This document shows, one piece after another, positions 10,901 to 18,384 of a DNA stretch of 64,000 nucleotides; position 1 is the stretch's first letter, and each line of letters begins with the position of its first letter. Both the position numbers and the translations under genes were made by a program. The stretch spans positions 186,001 to 250,000 of the forward strand of contig JBGCET010000002.1 in NCBI GenBank assembly GCA_045106555.1, given 5' to 3'. The stretch comes from JANQOZ01 sp045106555. GTDB taxonomy: Bacteria > Pseudomonadota > Gammaproteobacteria > Xanthomonadales > SZUA-38. A model generated the notes under the pieces. The model was not told where the DNA came from, ran no database searches, and was given only the letters and a program-made list of their open reading frames with translations.

Positions 10901-11119
10901 ATCCGGTCACGCCTGCGCCCCATCGCGATGTCTACACTGACCACCGTTTGTGGCCTTTCCCCGCTGGTTTTCATTCCGGGTGCAGGCACCGAGCTGTATC
11001 GTGGCGTCGGCGTTATTGTGTTGTTCGGCATTCTTGGCGCAGCCGTGGTTTCTGTCACCATGCTGCCAGCCCTGACGGTATCGGTGCTGAGCGCAAGCCG
11101 TCCGAAACCGGCCCGCTGA
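7988..11119 (+). CDS. RND efflux permease with non-canonical proton-relay residues
   Basis: A 1043-residue RND permease with the usual two-fold TM/porter layout. It is coupled by TAATG to the adaptor gene. It differs from the left-hand pump at the relay: TM4 reads GMTLDNSIVVIEAI (Asp404-Asn405 in place of Asp-Asp), and TM10 reads GTVVNNPILIVD, with Asn944 where AcrB has the essential Lys. This places it in a divergent branch of the superfamily, so direct inference of drug export from AcrB is unsafe. It could move lipids or a metabolite, or use a rearranged relay. It is immediately followed by a Ser/Thr kinase gene. Confidence 0.93.
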   Translation: MFEAIVRNGILMTVAALIVCVLGLLAAFRVPVQMIPDLEVRTVSIRTAWPGATPQDVEKEILIEQEEYLRALPNLQRLESSASSGSAVIELDFPFGVDMTQTLIAVNNALNQVPTYPENVDEPRVFANSFSANSFMYFGIGPLPGNPQNVDMDMMRDFVQDNVRTRLSGVPGVSLVNIGGGAERQIRILLDAVRLADRGLTIANVRDAIRSRNRDISGGDISGGKRRYLLRTMGRFDSLESLRELIIEQRGDALIRLRDVATVELDHSEVDTLAYLNGQPVLFTSVSREAGSNVIDIKYAMFDAVEEVTRDLLIPRGMTMQLIAEDAGYVEASIANVWLNLSLGALFATLVMFAFLRSAKATLVGVLGIPVCTIAAFLGLLAAGRTINVISLAGVAFAIGMTLDNSIVVIEAIELKRRQGLDRFKAAVEGVRSVWSAVLASTLTTVLVFLPVLFIKEEAGQLYSDVAIAVSAAIAASMLVATTLIPTASARLSFGTEHRSAAGSGDGVLRMINRLIGSARRRWITVVTSVTASLAVIVLLTPSAEYLPEGEEPKAFAVMSAPPGYNLETMREIGLELQSLLLPHVNADPANFDRGESPFPPIKYLNTRFVADSIRVISEPVRDNDIEALMSALTERFGQYPGMRGFAARGSIISSNDGGTRSINLDVSGPSLAVVYDAALTTYRRAQEVLGNPRIQTSPSALSLSQPLLEIHPNWARAAELGLSVGEVGYAIAALTDGAFVDEYFEDDNKLDIYLYDSSGGNVDVDSLSELPIVMPQGNSLPLAAIADIRQTVDSNTIRRINGQRTVTLNVIPPASIALEDGVDIVRRDVVQYLRETGDLPPEVNMTISGASDQLDATRVALATNLPVALIIVFLLLVAIFKHWGYPLLIMTTIPLGIAGGIVGLALLNLLGAAMGALGLPAVRQPFDMISMLGFLILMGTVVNNPILIVDRAIANMKDSNMGALGAVQEAIRSRLRPIAMSTLTTVCGLSPLVFIPGAGTELYRGVGVIVLFGILGAAVVSVTMLPALTVSVLSASRPKPAR

Positions 11120-11120
11120 A

Positions 11121-13451
11121 TTGCCTGCTTCTAACCCTTCAGCCACGACGCAGCGCCAGGCGCTGGATCTTTTCTACCAATGCCTTGAACGCCCGGAGGA
11201 AGATCGTCGCGGCTGGCTCGAAAGTCAGTGTCGCGAGCACCCTGAGCTGCTGGCGATTGTGCTCAAGCTGCTGGTCGCCGATCAAATCGACGATACGGTG
11301 CTGGATCACCCAGTGCGCAACACAGTCCAAGCCGCTGCCGGGGATCGTACGGGCCCCTTTGAGCTGATCGAGGAGATCGGTGCCGGCGGCGCGGGTCGGG
11401 TTTTTCGGGCGCGCCGAGCTGATGGTGAGTTTGAGCAGGAAGTGGCAGTAAAACTGTTTGAAACTCAAAGCCTTCGGGGCCCGTTGCTGGAACGGTTTCA
11501 CGCTGAGCGCCAGATCCTGGCCAGTCTTGAGCATCCGGGCATCGCCCGCTTGATCGACGGCGGCACCGCGGACAACGGCTTGCCTTATGTTGCCATGGAG
11601 CTAATTCGCGGCCATCCCATTACCACCTACTGCGCAAACGAGCAGCTGGATATCGCGGATCGCTTGGCGCTGATTCAACGCGTGTGTGACGCGCTGGAAG
11701 TAGCCCATGGACGCGGCATTGTTCATCGCGATATTAAGCCTGGCAACGTGTTGGTCGGAGAAGACGGGGAGCCCAAGATTATTGATTTTGGCATCGCCAA
11801 AGTGATGGACCCATTGGCGTTAGGTTTGCCTGACTCCAAAACCCTCACACGATTTCAAGCATTAACTCCGGAATACGCCAGTCCGGAGCAAGTGCGGGGC
11901 GAGACGGTGGGGTTAACCACCGACGTGTACTCATTGGGGGTGTTGGCCTACGAGATCTTGACCGGCGTTCGTCCGTATCAAATTTCCACCTTGACGCCGG
12001 CAGAAGTTGAACGCACGGTATGTCACAGTATTCCCGATGATCCCAGCGTCAGAGTTTCGCGACGGCGCTCGGCACCACCGCTGGGCCTCAGTGACATTAG
12101 GGATCTAACAGGGAAGCTGCGCGGCGATGTGGATCGCATTGTCATGACGGCGCTGCACAAAGAGCCTGCCGGTCGTTATCGATCAGCGGCGGCGCTATCT
12201 CGAGATATAGAGCGCTATTTGTCGGGCCATCCCGTGCAGGCGCGAGGGGCGTCTAAACTCTATCGCGCTGGAAAATTTCTTCAGCGCAATCGAACGGTTT
12301 CGCTGTCGCTGGCAACAGTGCTGTTGGCGCTGTCGGTGGCTTTGGTCAGCGTCTCGCGAAGTGCCCAGAAAGCTCGCCAGGAGGCCGATAGAGCCGAAGC
12401 GGCGCGGTCATTTTTGTTTGATATGGTGGCCAAGTCCGATCCATTTACCAGTGGTGGGGACAAGACCCTGTCTGACGCCGTCGATGAGGCGATTGAGTCT
12501 ATCGACAGCCAGTTTGCCGAGCAGCCGGATATTGAGGCGGAATTGCGCTACACCCTGGGTAATGCGCTTTCCAGCCAGGCCAAATACGACAGTGCCAAGG
12601 TTCAGCTGCAGCTTGCGCTGGACTACTTTCAGGTGCACGGGCCGATTCAGAAAGAGGCGTTGACCCTAACATCTATCGCCAGGATTTTGTGGGAAGACGG
12701 TGACTATGAGGCGGCCCGGACGCAGTATGAAACGGCCATTAAATTAGTGGATGCTGATCCGGCGCCTGAGGCGCAGACCATTACCGTTGAGATCATGAGC
12801 GACCTGGCGGGGCTGTTGCCCCACTTGGAGCAGCAGATTGAAGCCATAGCTCTGGCCCAGGAGGCCCTCGGTCGGGTCGATCAGGGAGTCAACCTTGAAC
12901 CGTTGAACCGGGCAATACTGTACAACAACCTGGCCGTCGCTTTTGATTTCAATGAACAGTACGAAGAATCTATCAACGCCTACGAAAAGAGTATTTCTTT
13001 CCACCGGACAGCCGGCCCTGCGCACCCAGACCTGGCAATAGCGATCAACAACGTCGCCCAGACCTACGAACTGGTGGGCAACATGGACGCAGCATTGGCC
13101 AAATCCGAAGAAGCCTACCGCATGGTTGAGGAAATCTTGGGTGACGCCCATACCGAAACGTTGCTGATTCGACATAACCTGGGCAGCTTGATGATTAACG
13201 CTGGGAAATTTGAAGCGGCTGCGACTCATTTGATCGAAGCGGCAAAGGGTGCGGAACTCGGCTACGGCGGGGATCACCTGTATACGGGCAGGTTCCGATA
13301 CAAAGCTGCCTTGGCCCTGCACAAGCTCGGCCAACTCCATGCAGCGCGAAAGCACGCTGTCAGAGCAAGGGAAATTTACGCCATCAATGACGACGTACCT
13401 GAGTCGTGGCTGCAAGACTTGCAAGACCTGACCGTCTCGTTGAATCAGTAA
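11121..13451 (+). CDS. Transmembrane Ser/Thr protein kinase with periplasmic TPR region
   Basis: This 776-residue protein is a Hanks-type kinase followed by one TM helix and TPRs. The kinase shows the glycine loop GAGGAG (87-92), ATP-binding Lys111 (VAVKLF), catalytic HRDIKPGN (202-209), DFG (222-224) and an APE-like TPEYASPE. The TM segment is at about 393-412, and repeated ~42-residue TPR-like units follow to the C-terminus. The ~80-residue N-terminal helical segment is typical of kinases paired with TIGR02999 sigma factors, yet no sigma gene is adjacent. The TTG start lies one base after the RND stop codon; the frame is closed upstream at 11088-11090, so no longer start exists. It is likely translated by coupling and may sense pump-related or envelope state. 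Confidence 0.9.
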   Translation: MPASNPSATTQRQALDLFYQCLERPEEDRRGWLESQCREHPELLAIVLKLLVADQIDDTVLDHPVRNTVQAAAGDRTGPFELIEEIGAGGAGRVFRARRADGEFEQEVAVKLFETQSLRGPLLERFHAERQILASLEHPGIARLIDGGTADNGLPYVAMELIRGHPITTYCANEQLDIADRLALIQRVCDALEVAHGRGIVHRDIKPGNVLVGEDGEPKIIDFGIAKVMDPLALGLPDSKTLTRFQALTPEYASPEQVRGETVGLTTDVYSLGVLAYEILTGVRPYQISTLTPAEVERTVCHSIPDDPSVRVSRRRSAPPLGLSDIRDLTGKLRGDVDRIVMTALHKEPAGRYRSAAALSRDIERYLSGHPVQARGASKLYRAGKFLQRNRTVSLSLATVLLALSVALVSVSRSAQKARQEADRAEAARSFLFDMVAKSDPFTSGGDKTLSDAVDEAIESIDSQFAEQPDIEAELRYTLGNALSSQAKYDSAKVQLQLALDYFQVHGPIQKEALTLTSIARILWEDGDYEAARTQYETAIKLVDADPAPEAQTITVEIMSDLAGLLPHLEQQIEAIALAQEALGRVDQGVNLEPLNRAILYNNLAVAFDFNEQYEESINAYEKSISFHRTAGPAHPDLAIAINNVAQTYELVGNMDAALAKSEEAYRMVEEILGDAHTETLLIRHNLGSLMINAGKFEAAATHLIEAAKGAELGYGGDHLYTGRFRYKAALALHKLGQLHAARKHAVRAREIYAINDDVPESWLQDLQDLTVSLNQ

Positions 13452-13510
13452 GCGAAGGGTTTTTCCGTTAAGCCTCTACCTTAAGTATTTTCCTTAGACA
13501 CGGACCGGGG

Positions 13511-13540
13511 AAAACACTGCCCGCGGTGACGCGGGCAGTG
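13511..13540 (-). terminator. Rho-independent terminator after mscS
   Basis: A perfect 11-bp stem, CACTGCCCGCG with its complement, encloses a GTGA/TCAC loop at 13515-13540. Read on the minus strand it is followed by TTTTCCCC. It lies about 30 bases past the mscS stop codon. On the plus strand the stem is followed by GGGG, so it would not terminate the kinase transcript efficiently. Confidence 0.75.
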
Positions 13541-13570
13541 GGGCGTTGCTGTAGAGAGGTGACGCGTTGG

Positions 13571-14392
13571 TTAGTCCTTGTGCTCAAACACATGAACATC
13601 CCGCTGGGGAAACGGAATGCTGATGCCTGCCGCATCCAGCGCTTTCTTCACTCGCTCATTGATGTCGTGGGATGCAGGCGGGTACTTTGCCGCCTCCACC
13701 CAAGGTCGAACGGCGAGGTTAACGCTGCTGTCGCCAAGCTCCGACACAGTGATGGTAGGTGCCGGCTCGTCCACAACGAAGGGGCTCTCCGCCACGGCCT
13801 TGAGTAAGACTTCCCGGGCCTTGTCGATGTCATCGCCATAGCCAATCCCAACGGCGCCTTCCATGCGGCGAAGCTTGGAGTCGGTGAAATTGGTAATCAC
13901 ATCGTTCATGATCTGACCGTTGGGAATGGTGACCTTCACGCTGTCGGGTGTGCGCAACACCGTCGTGAAAATATCCACTTCTTCCACCTTTCCGGTCTGG
14001 CCTGCCACTTCAACCACGTCGCCAATCTTGTAAGGCCGAAAAATGATCATCAAAACGCCGGCGGCAAAGTTCGCCAGTGCGCCCTGCAGGGCCAGGCCGA
14101 CGGCCAGGCCTGCGGCACCAATGATGGCAACCAGAGAGGCGGTTTGCACGCCAATAGCGCCAATGGCAGCGATGACTACAAATGCCAGCAGCAGTGCGTA
14201 AATGATGTTGCGCAGAAATTTGGACAGCATTTCGTCCATTTGAGATTTCTGCATCATCTTTTCGGCGAAATTGGCGATCCGAGTGACCACCCATTTGCCA
14301 ATAACAAAGATCGCGATGGCTTTGATCACTGCGATGCCGTAAGTCAATCCGTATTCCTGCAAGCGAGGAATCCAGGTCTCCAGTAAATCCAT
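13571..14392 (-). CDS. mscS: Small-conductance mechanosensitive channel, MscS type
   Basis: A 273-residue inner-membrane channel, close to the 286 residues of E. coli MscS, that opens under membrane tension to release osmolytes. It has three N-terminal TM helices. The pore-lining TM3 is rich in Gly/Ala (IGAAGLAVGLALQGALANFA, about residues 92-111). Then come the beta domain with FRPYKIGDVVEV and the mixed C-terminal domain (VTIPNGQIMNDVITNF). The protein ends with PFPQRDVHVF, the normal end of the short MscS class. The gene is monocistronic with its own terminator. Confidence 0.95.
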   Translation of the reverse strand: MDLLETWIPRLQEYGLTYGIAVIKAIAIFVIGKWVVTRIANFAEKMMQKSQMDEMLSKFLRNIIYALLLAFVVIAAIGAIGVQTASLVAIIGAAGLAVGLALQGALANFAAGVLMIIFRPYKIGDVVEVAGQTGKVEEVDIFTTVLRTPDSVKVTIPNGQIMNDVITNFTDSKLRRMEGAVGIGYGDDIDKAREVLLKAVAESPFVVDEPAPTITVSELGDSSVNLAVRPWVEAAKYPPASHDINERVKKALDAAGISIPFPQRDVHVFEHKD

Positions 14393-14579
14393 TGCTGTTC
14401 TCCCAAAGTAACGCCTGTAGTGGTCAGGCTTATATTGTCGTCGTTGAGAACGCTAGCTCAAATTCCAGGGCTTGCACCAGAAGAGTTCGCAGTTATTTAC
14501 AATCAACCGGAGCTTGTGGCGCTAAAACATTGACCCTTGGGCTTTCGAACCGCTTGATAAAGCCTTGCATTAGGCGTTT

Positions 14580-14608
14580 TTTACTGCTAGGCCCATGTCG
14601 TGTATACT
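14580..14608 (+). promoter_or_regulatory. Sigma-70-like promoter for the CarD-family gene
   Basis: A TTTACT hexamer (14580-14585) and a TATACT hexamer (14603-14608) are separated by exactly 17 bases. They match the consensus at 4/6 and 5/6. Transcription would start near 14615, inside the longest reading frame of the next gene, which argues that the GTG at 14600 is not its start. Confidence 0.5.
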
Positions 14609-15112
14609 TGTCGGCCATTTGTTCGATTTTGGAGCGCAGATATTTCAGCACAACACGAGACTATCATTCACAAGCAGCACGGCATTGGTCGACTGCAAAA
14701 TCTCAAGCGAACACAAATCTGGGGCCAAAAAGCCAAGAATTTTGTTCGAGTCGTTTTTAATCGTGATCAGCTCACCATGATTGTTCATCGAGACGAGCTG
14801 GAACAGCAATCAAGACCCGTTATTTCTTCCAGTGAGGCGCGCCGCGTATTGACCCACCTTGATGAGGGCAAGCCGCGAGTCGATCGCCAGTGGAAAACCC
14901 GCGCCAAGCGCAACGAACGTGCTCTTGAAACCTGTGATCCCTTCAAACTGGCTGACGTCTATAAAAGCCTGTCGGTGATGGACGCTGAGGGCGAGAAGTT
15001 ACGCGCCGCAGATCGTAACGCCTTACGCACCTCCTTTCAGATGCTGACCGAGGAACTTGCCGCTGCCCTTGGCAAGTCGCGACGAAATGTCGCTGCCATC
15101 TTAGAAAGTTAG
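14600..15112 (+). CDS. CarD/TRCF-domain RNA polymerase-interacting regulator
   Basis: The product has the CarD_CdnL_TRCF layout. It has an N-terminal Tudor-like RNAP-interaction domain (IIHKQHGIGRLQNL ... VRVVFNRDQLTMIVHRDELE ... RPVISSSEA), followed by a helical C-terminal domain (RNERALETCDPFKLADVYKSL). CarD-like proteins bind the RNA polymerase beta subunit and stabilise open complexes. The coordinates give the longest frame, from a GTG at 14600. The family normally begins only a few residues before HGIGR, and a promoter overlaps the GTG. A non-ATG start at ATT 14642, with GGAG at 14631-14634, fits better and gives 156 residues. The gene has its own promoter and terminator and is monocistronic. 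Confidence 0.85.
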   Translation: MYTCRPFVRFWSADISAQHETIIHKQHGIGRLQNLKRTQIWGQKAKNFVRVVFNRDQLTMIVHRDELEQQSRPVISSSEARRVLTHLDEGKPRVDRQWKTRAKRNERALETCDPFKLADVYKSLSVMDAEGEKLRAADRNALRTSFQMLTEELAAALGKSRRNVAAILES

Positions 15113-15146
15113 AACAGCCGTTTAGAATTACCGCGTATGCTTTGGA

Positions 15147-15177
15147 CGGGCGGAGTCATGGGACTCCGCCCGTTTTA
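15147..15177 (+). terminator. Rho-independent terminator after the CarD-family gene
   Basis: A perfect 11-bp stem, CGGGCGGAGTC with its complement, has loop ATGG (15147-15172) and is followed by TTTTATT. It lies 34 bases past the CarD stop codon. Confidence 0.9.
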
Positions 15178-15224
15178 TTGCTAAACCCTGCCATTGATCA
15201 GTGCTGCTTCGCAGAGAATGTCGG

Positions 15225-16487
15225 CTAATCGCCCGAATTGCGATCATCATTAGTCGGAGCAATTTTCGGCACCAGAATGCTCAGCACAGTCAGTGATGCC
15301 ATGTGCATGAAGGCAATCATGTAAAACACTGGCTGGTATCCAGCGCTATCTATAATCGCGCCAGCGATTAGTCCAAAAATTGCTGCCCCCAGACTACCCG
15401 CCGCACCAAATATTCCCCACACGCTGGCCACTCTGGCGGCTGGGAACAAATCGGTTGGCAAAGTAAAAAACACTGAACCCCGAAGCTGGATAGCGAACAT
15501 GCCAAAGCAAATCAGGGCCAGTGCGACGGCGGACGATTCGGTATTGGCAGCGGGTATGGTGACTAACATCAACACGGCCCCGGTCCACATCACCGCCTTG
15601 CGTGCAACGTTGAGCGAATGCCCGCGACGCAGCAGCCAGCTGGACAATGACCCACCACTGATGGCGCCCAGGTCAGCGGCGACGAAGGGCAGCCAGGCGA
15701 ATAGGGCGATGTCGCGCAGGTTGAATCCGCGGGCATCAATGAGATATTGCGGCAGCCAGAACAGAAAGAAGTAGAACGGGAAATCCGCAATGAGCCGGGC
15801 CGCCAGTAAGCCCCAAAGCTGACGATGACCCAGCAGCGAGAACCAGCTGCCGCGGCTGGTTTGGGGTGATCGCTCAGTCAGCACCAGATTCCGTTCCGAT
15901 TCGCTGATGGTGGGGTGATCTTCCGGCAGGTGATACCAGCGGTGCCATAACCACAGCCATACCAGACCCAGGGCACCGGGAATAATGAAGGCCCAACGCC
16001 AGCCCAGCGTGGTCATGATCCACACGGCAAGAGGCGGCGTAATGATGGCGCCCAAACCCGTTCCCAGCATAACGATCCCCACCGCTGTGGAGCGTTCTCT
16101 GGCAGGGAACCAATGAGCAATCGCTTTAGTCGCGCCTGGGTAGTTGGCCGCTTCCGCTATTCCCAGCGTGACCCGCAAGGAAAAGAAACTCCAAAGTCCC
16201 CGGCCCAGCGCGTGGGCGATGGTAGACAAACTCCAAAACAACACGGCAACGCTGAATGCGCGTTTGGTGCCCAGGCGGTCGATGAGCGGGCCGGACACTA
16301 GCTGGCCCAGCGCGTAGGCGATAAGAAAGCCGCTGGTGATAATGCCGTAGTCGGTGTCGCTGATACTGAAAAGATCACGCACTACCGGCGCAACCACTCC
16401 AAAAACCGACCGGTCGATATAGTTAATCGTCGTAATCAGCGCGAGCAATAGGGCGATTTTCCAGCGCACCGCGATGGACTTGATCAT
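15225..16487 (-). CDS. MFS transporter, anion:cation symporter (ACS) type
   Basis: This inner-membrane carrier of about 420 residues resembles hexuronate, glucarate and phthalate-type ACS permeases. It opens with WKIALLLALITTINYIDRSVFG, contains the SGPLIDRLGTKRAF loop 2-3 motif, and has the TM4-5 sequence GIAEAANYPGATKAIAHWFPARER, both hallmarks of that family (residues quoted in pieces). Start chosen: ATG at 16487, which overlaps the stop of the upstream enzyme gene in an ATGA. A start 15 codons earlier (16532) would lie well inside that gene. As the last gene of the 15225-19191 operon it probably imports the acidic substrate the operon processes. Confidence 0.88.
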   Translation of the reverse strand: MIKSIAVRWKIALLLALITTINYIDRSVFGVVAPVVRDLFSISDTDYGIITSGFLIAYALGQLVSGPLIDRLGTKRAFSVAVLFWSLSTIAHALGRGLWSFFSLRVTLGIAEAANYPGATKAIAHWFPARERSTAVGIVMLGTGLGAIITPPLAVWIMTTLGWRWAFIIPGALGLVWLWLWHRWYHLPEDHPTISESERNLVLTERSPQTSRGSWFSLLGHRQLWGLLAARLIADFPFYFFLFWLPQYLIDARGFNLRDIALFAWLPFVAADLGAISGGSLSSWLLRRGHSLNVARKAVMWTGAVLMLVTIPAANTESSAVALALICFGMFAIQLRGSVFFTLPTDLFPAARVASVWGIFGAAGSLGAAIFGLIAGAIIDSAGYQPVFYMIAFMHMASLTVLSILVPKIAPTNDDRNSGD

Positions 16488-17158
16488 GAGTCTTGGCGCC
16501 TTAGTCGACGTTGGGCCTGTAGACCCAGGCACAGATTGCTGCTCAATACAGGCCGGTTCAGTTGATCAATGACCTCAAGCGTTGGCATGCCGGTCCCGCT
16601 GAGGAGCAGTACCGGCGCGTTGTTCTTGTCCTGAGCCCTGGCTGCTTCCAGCGCTTGATCTGGGGTGATGGCGTAGATGGCCCGGGTGTCGACACCCACA
16701 TCGATGCGAGCGCTGTGGGTTACGGCAATTCCGCGCAATGACCAGTAGCGCAGGGCTGCGTCAATCAACCAAGGTGGATAGGGGGCCAGCATAGCCAGCC
16801 GAGAAACGTCACGTCTGCGCAGCTCAGCCAAGATGGCCTGGGTGGCGGTAATGATGGGAATCCTGGTGTCAGCTTCGACATCGCGGGTGATCTGATCTTC
16901 TACCTCTGGGCCCACTAAATAGCTTGAGCCCGTGCAACCGAACAAAAACAGTTCCAGCGGCAGGGTGTCGAAGCTGGCCAGAGCGTCGGGCAACTGGCGC
17001 ATGTATTCAACCAGCCGGTCTTCTGCTTGGGCGGCCGTGGACACCAGGCGAGTTGCCAACACCTGGGCTGGTGGTGGTAACAGCTGATGAAGCTCTTGCT
17101 CAACCGTGGGGTTGGCTTGGGGGGTTGCTACGCCAATAAAGCGTCTGCGCTCAGCCAA
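16484..17158 (-). CDS. Asp/Glu racemase-superfamily enzyme (maleate isomerase / arylmalonate decarboxylase-like)
   Basis: A 224-residue cytoplasmic enzyme. The opening FIGVATPQANPTVEQEL matches the maleate isomerase and arylmalonate decarboxylase group. FGCTGSSYL holds Cys75 at the first catalytic position, but the second position, in LLLSGTGMPTLEV, has no Cys. A one-cysteine enzyme would favour decarboxylation or unusual isomerisation over two-base racemisation. It starts at a TTG that overlaps the FAD monooxygenase stop by eight bases, and it overlaps the transporter by four, so all three are translationally coupled. The substrate is unknown; a malonate- or maleate-like acid is an inference. 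Confidence 0.78.
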   Translation of the reverse strand: MAERRRFIGVATPQANPTVEQELHQLLPPPAQVLATRLVSTAAQAEDRLVEYMRQLPDALASFDTLPLELFLFGCTGSSYLVGPEVEDQITRDVEADTRIPIITATQAILAELRRRDVSRLAMLAPYPPWLIDAALRYWSLRGIAVTHSARIDVGVDTRAIYAITPDQALEAARAQDKNNAPVLLLSGTGMPTLEVIDQLNRPVLSSNLCLGLQAQRRLRRQDS

Positions 17159-18326
17159 TTTCTGCGGCCTGGTTAAGACTGTGGATCATGGATGATCGCA
17201 TCAAAAATGGTACTAGTTTCTTATCGTCATGAAGTATTTGGCGTTGTGCATGTAGGCGTTCGGTTTGAATCCCGGGATCTGTTGTGGCCATGCGCTCGCG
17301 ATTGGCTGCGGACTGGGGAATGATCTCCCCACTGACAACGCTACGGCGCTGGCGATCGTATTGATCGAGTTTTTCCATCGTGTCGCCGGCCTCGACGGCC
17401 AACAATTTTTCCGCAAGATTGGTGGCATCGTGAATCCCGCCGTTCATCCCCATGCCGCCGCTAGGAGGGTTCAGATGGGCCGCGTCCCCGGCCAGTAATA
17501 CGCGACCCTGTCGAAAGCGGGAGACGCAGCGCTGGTGGACGCGATAAGGATGTACGTTATTGATCGTTGCCGTCGCGGCATCAGGGTGGATGTACTGAAG
17601 CCAGGCTCGAACGCGCTCCGTACTAGCCGCGTCTTCCACATCTTCGGTGCCGGGATACAAACTCACCCGCCAACGGTCTCGCAGTCGAAGCAGGCTGAAA
17701 GGGCCGCGCCTGCTCCAGCAATAAGTCACGTCTGCCAATCCCGGCAGTGCTTTGTGAAAGGGAAAGTCTGTGGATGCCAGTACCGATGCGTGACGGTGCG
17801 TAATGCCGCCGTACTCAATGCCCAGAACCTGTCGCACTGCGCTGTTTGCGCCGTCAGCACCAATTAGCCAGCGCGTCGTCAGGGTATCGCCGCTAGTGCA
17901 GGTAACCTGCACTTCGGTGTCGTTCTGAGTAAGCGAGCGAAGACCCTGGCCAAAACGCACCTCCACACCCAGCTCGGCTAGGGCGCGTATCGCCAGTTCG
18001 CAGTAGCGGTGTTGTTCAACCTGCAGGCGAAACGGAAAACCGGTGAGGTCGCTGATGGCCTCAAGGTCAAAGGTGACAGACTCGCCGCTTTCATGCTGCC
18101 GCAGCTGCCAGCGGGGGACCTTAAGGCCGGCAGACACCAGGTCGTGGCTCAATCCAAGTTGGTGAATTTGATCCAGGGTTGGCGGATGAAAGGTGGATGC
18201 GCGCATGCGCCGATCAATGGCGCGTGCCGCTTCCAACACTTGCACCTGCAGGCCGCCCTGGGATAGCGCCAGCGCAGCGGTCAGGCCGACCGGCCCGGCG
18301 CCAACTACGATTGCGTCAGCTGCCAC
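17151..18326 (-). CDS. FAD-dependent aromatic-type monooxygenase (PheA/TfdB, UbiH-like)
   Basis: A 391-residue class A flavoprotein monooxygenase. It has the Rossmann GxGxxG at 9-14 (GAGPVG) and the DG motif GADGANS (156-162). The GD motif lies in GRVLLAGDAAHLNPPSG (274-290), followed by GMGMNGGIHDATNL, as in hydroxybenzoate and hydroxyphenylpropionate hydroxylases. It probably uses NAD(P)H and O2 to hydroxylate an aromatic or enolic substrate. The start is GTG at 18326, 58 bases after the DUF1838 gene. The C-terminal thioredoxin-like extension of some phenol hydroxylases is absent. Confidence 0.85.
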   Translation of the reverse strand: MAADAIVVGAGPVGLTAALALSQGGLQVQVLEAARAIDRRMRASTFHPPTLDQIHQLGLSHDLVSAGLKVPRWQLRQHESGESVTFDLEAISDLTGFPFRLQVEQHRYCELAIRALAELGVEVRFGQGLRSLTQNDTEVQVTCTSGDTLTTRWLIGADGANSAVRQVLGIEYGGITHRHASVLASTDFPFHKALPGLADVTYCWSRRGPFSLLRLRDRWRVSLYPGTEDVEDAASTERVRAWLQYIHPDAATATINNVHPYRVHQRCVSRFRQGRVLLAGDAAHLNPPSGGMGMNGGIHDATNLAEKLLAVEAGDTMEKLDQYDRQRRSVVSGEIIPQSAANRERMATTDPGIQTERLHAQRQILHDDKKLVPFLMRSSMIHSLNQAAEIG

Positions 18327-18384
18327 TACAGGCCTGCCGATCTTTTGGGTCGATCGTTTCCGCCACGGTCATTGACGGTTGGAC

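Noticed and set aside
12744..13424. A 226-codon minus-strand frame opposite the kinase TPR region
   Set aside because: It is antisense to clear TPR repeats and has no domain, no ribosome site and no neighbour to support it.
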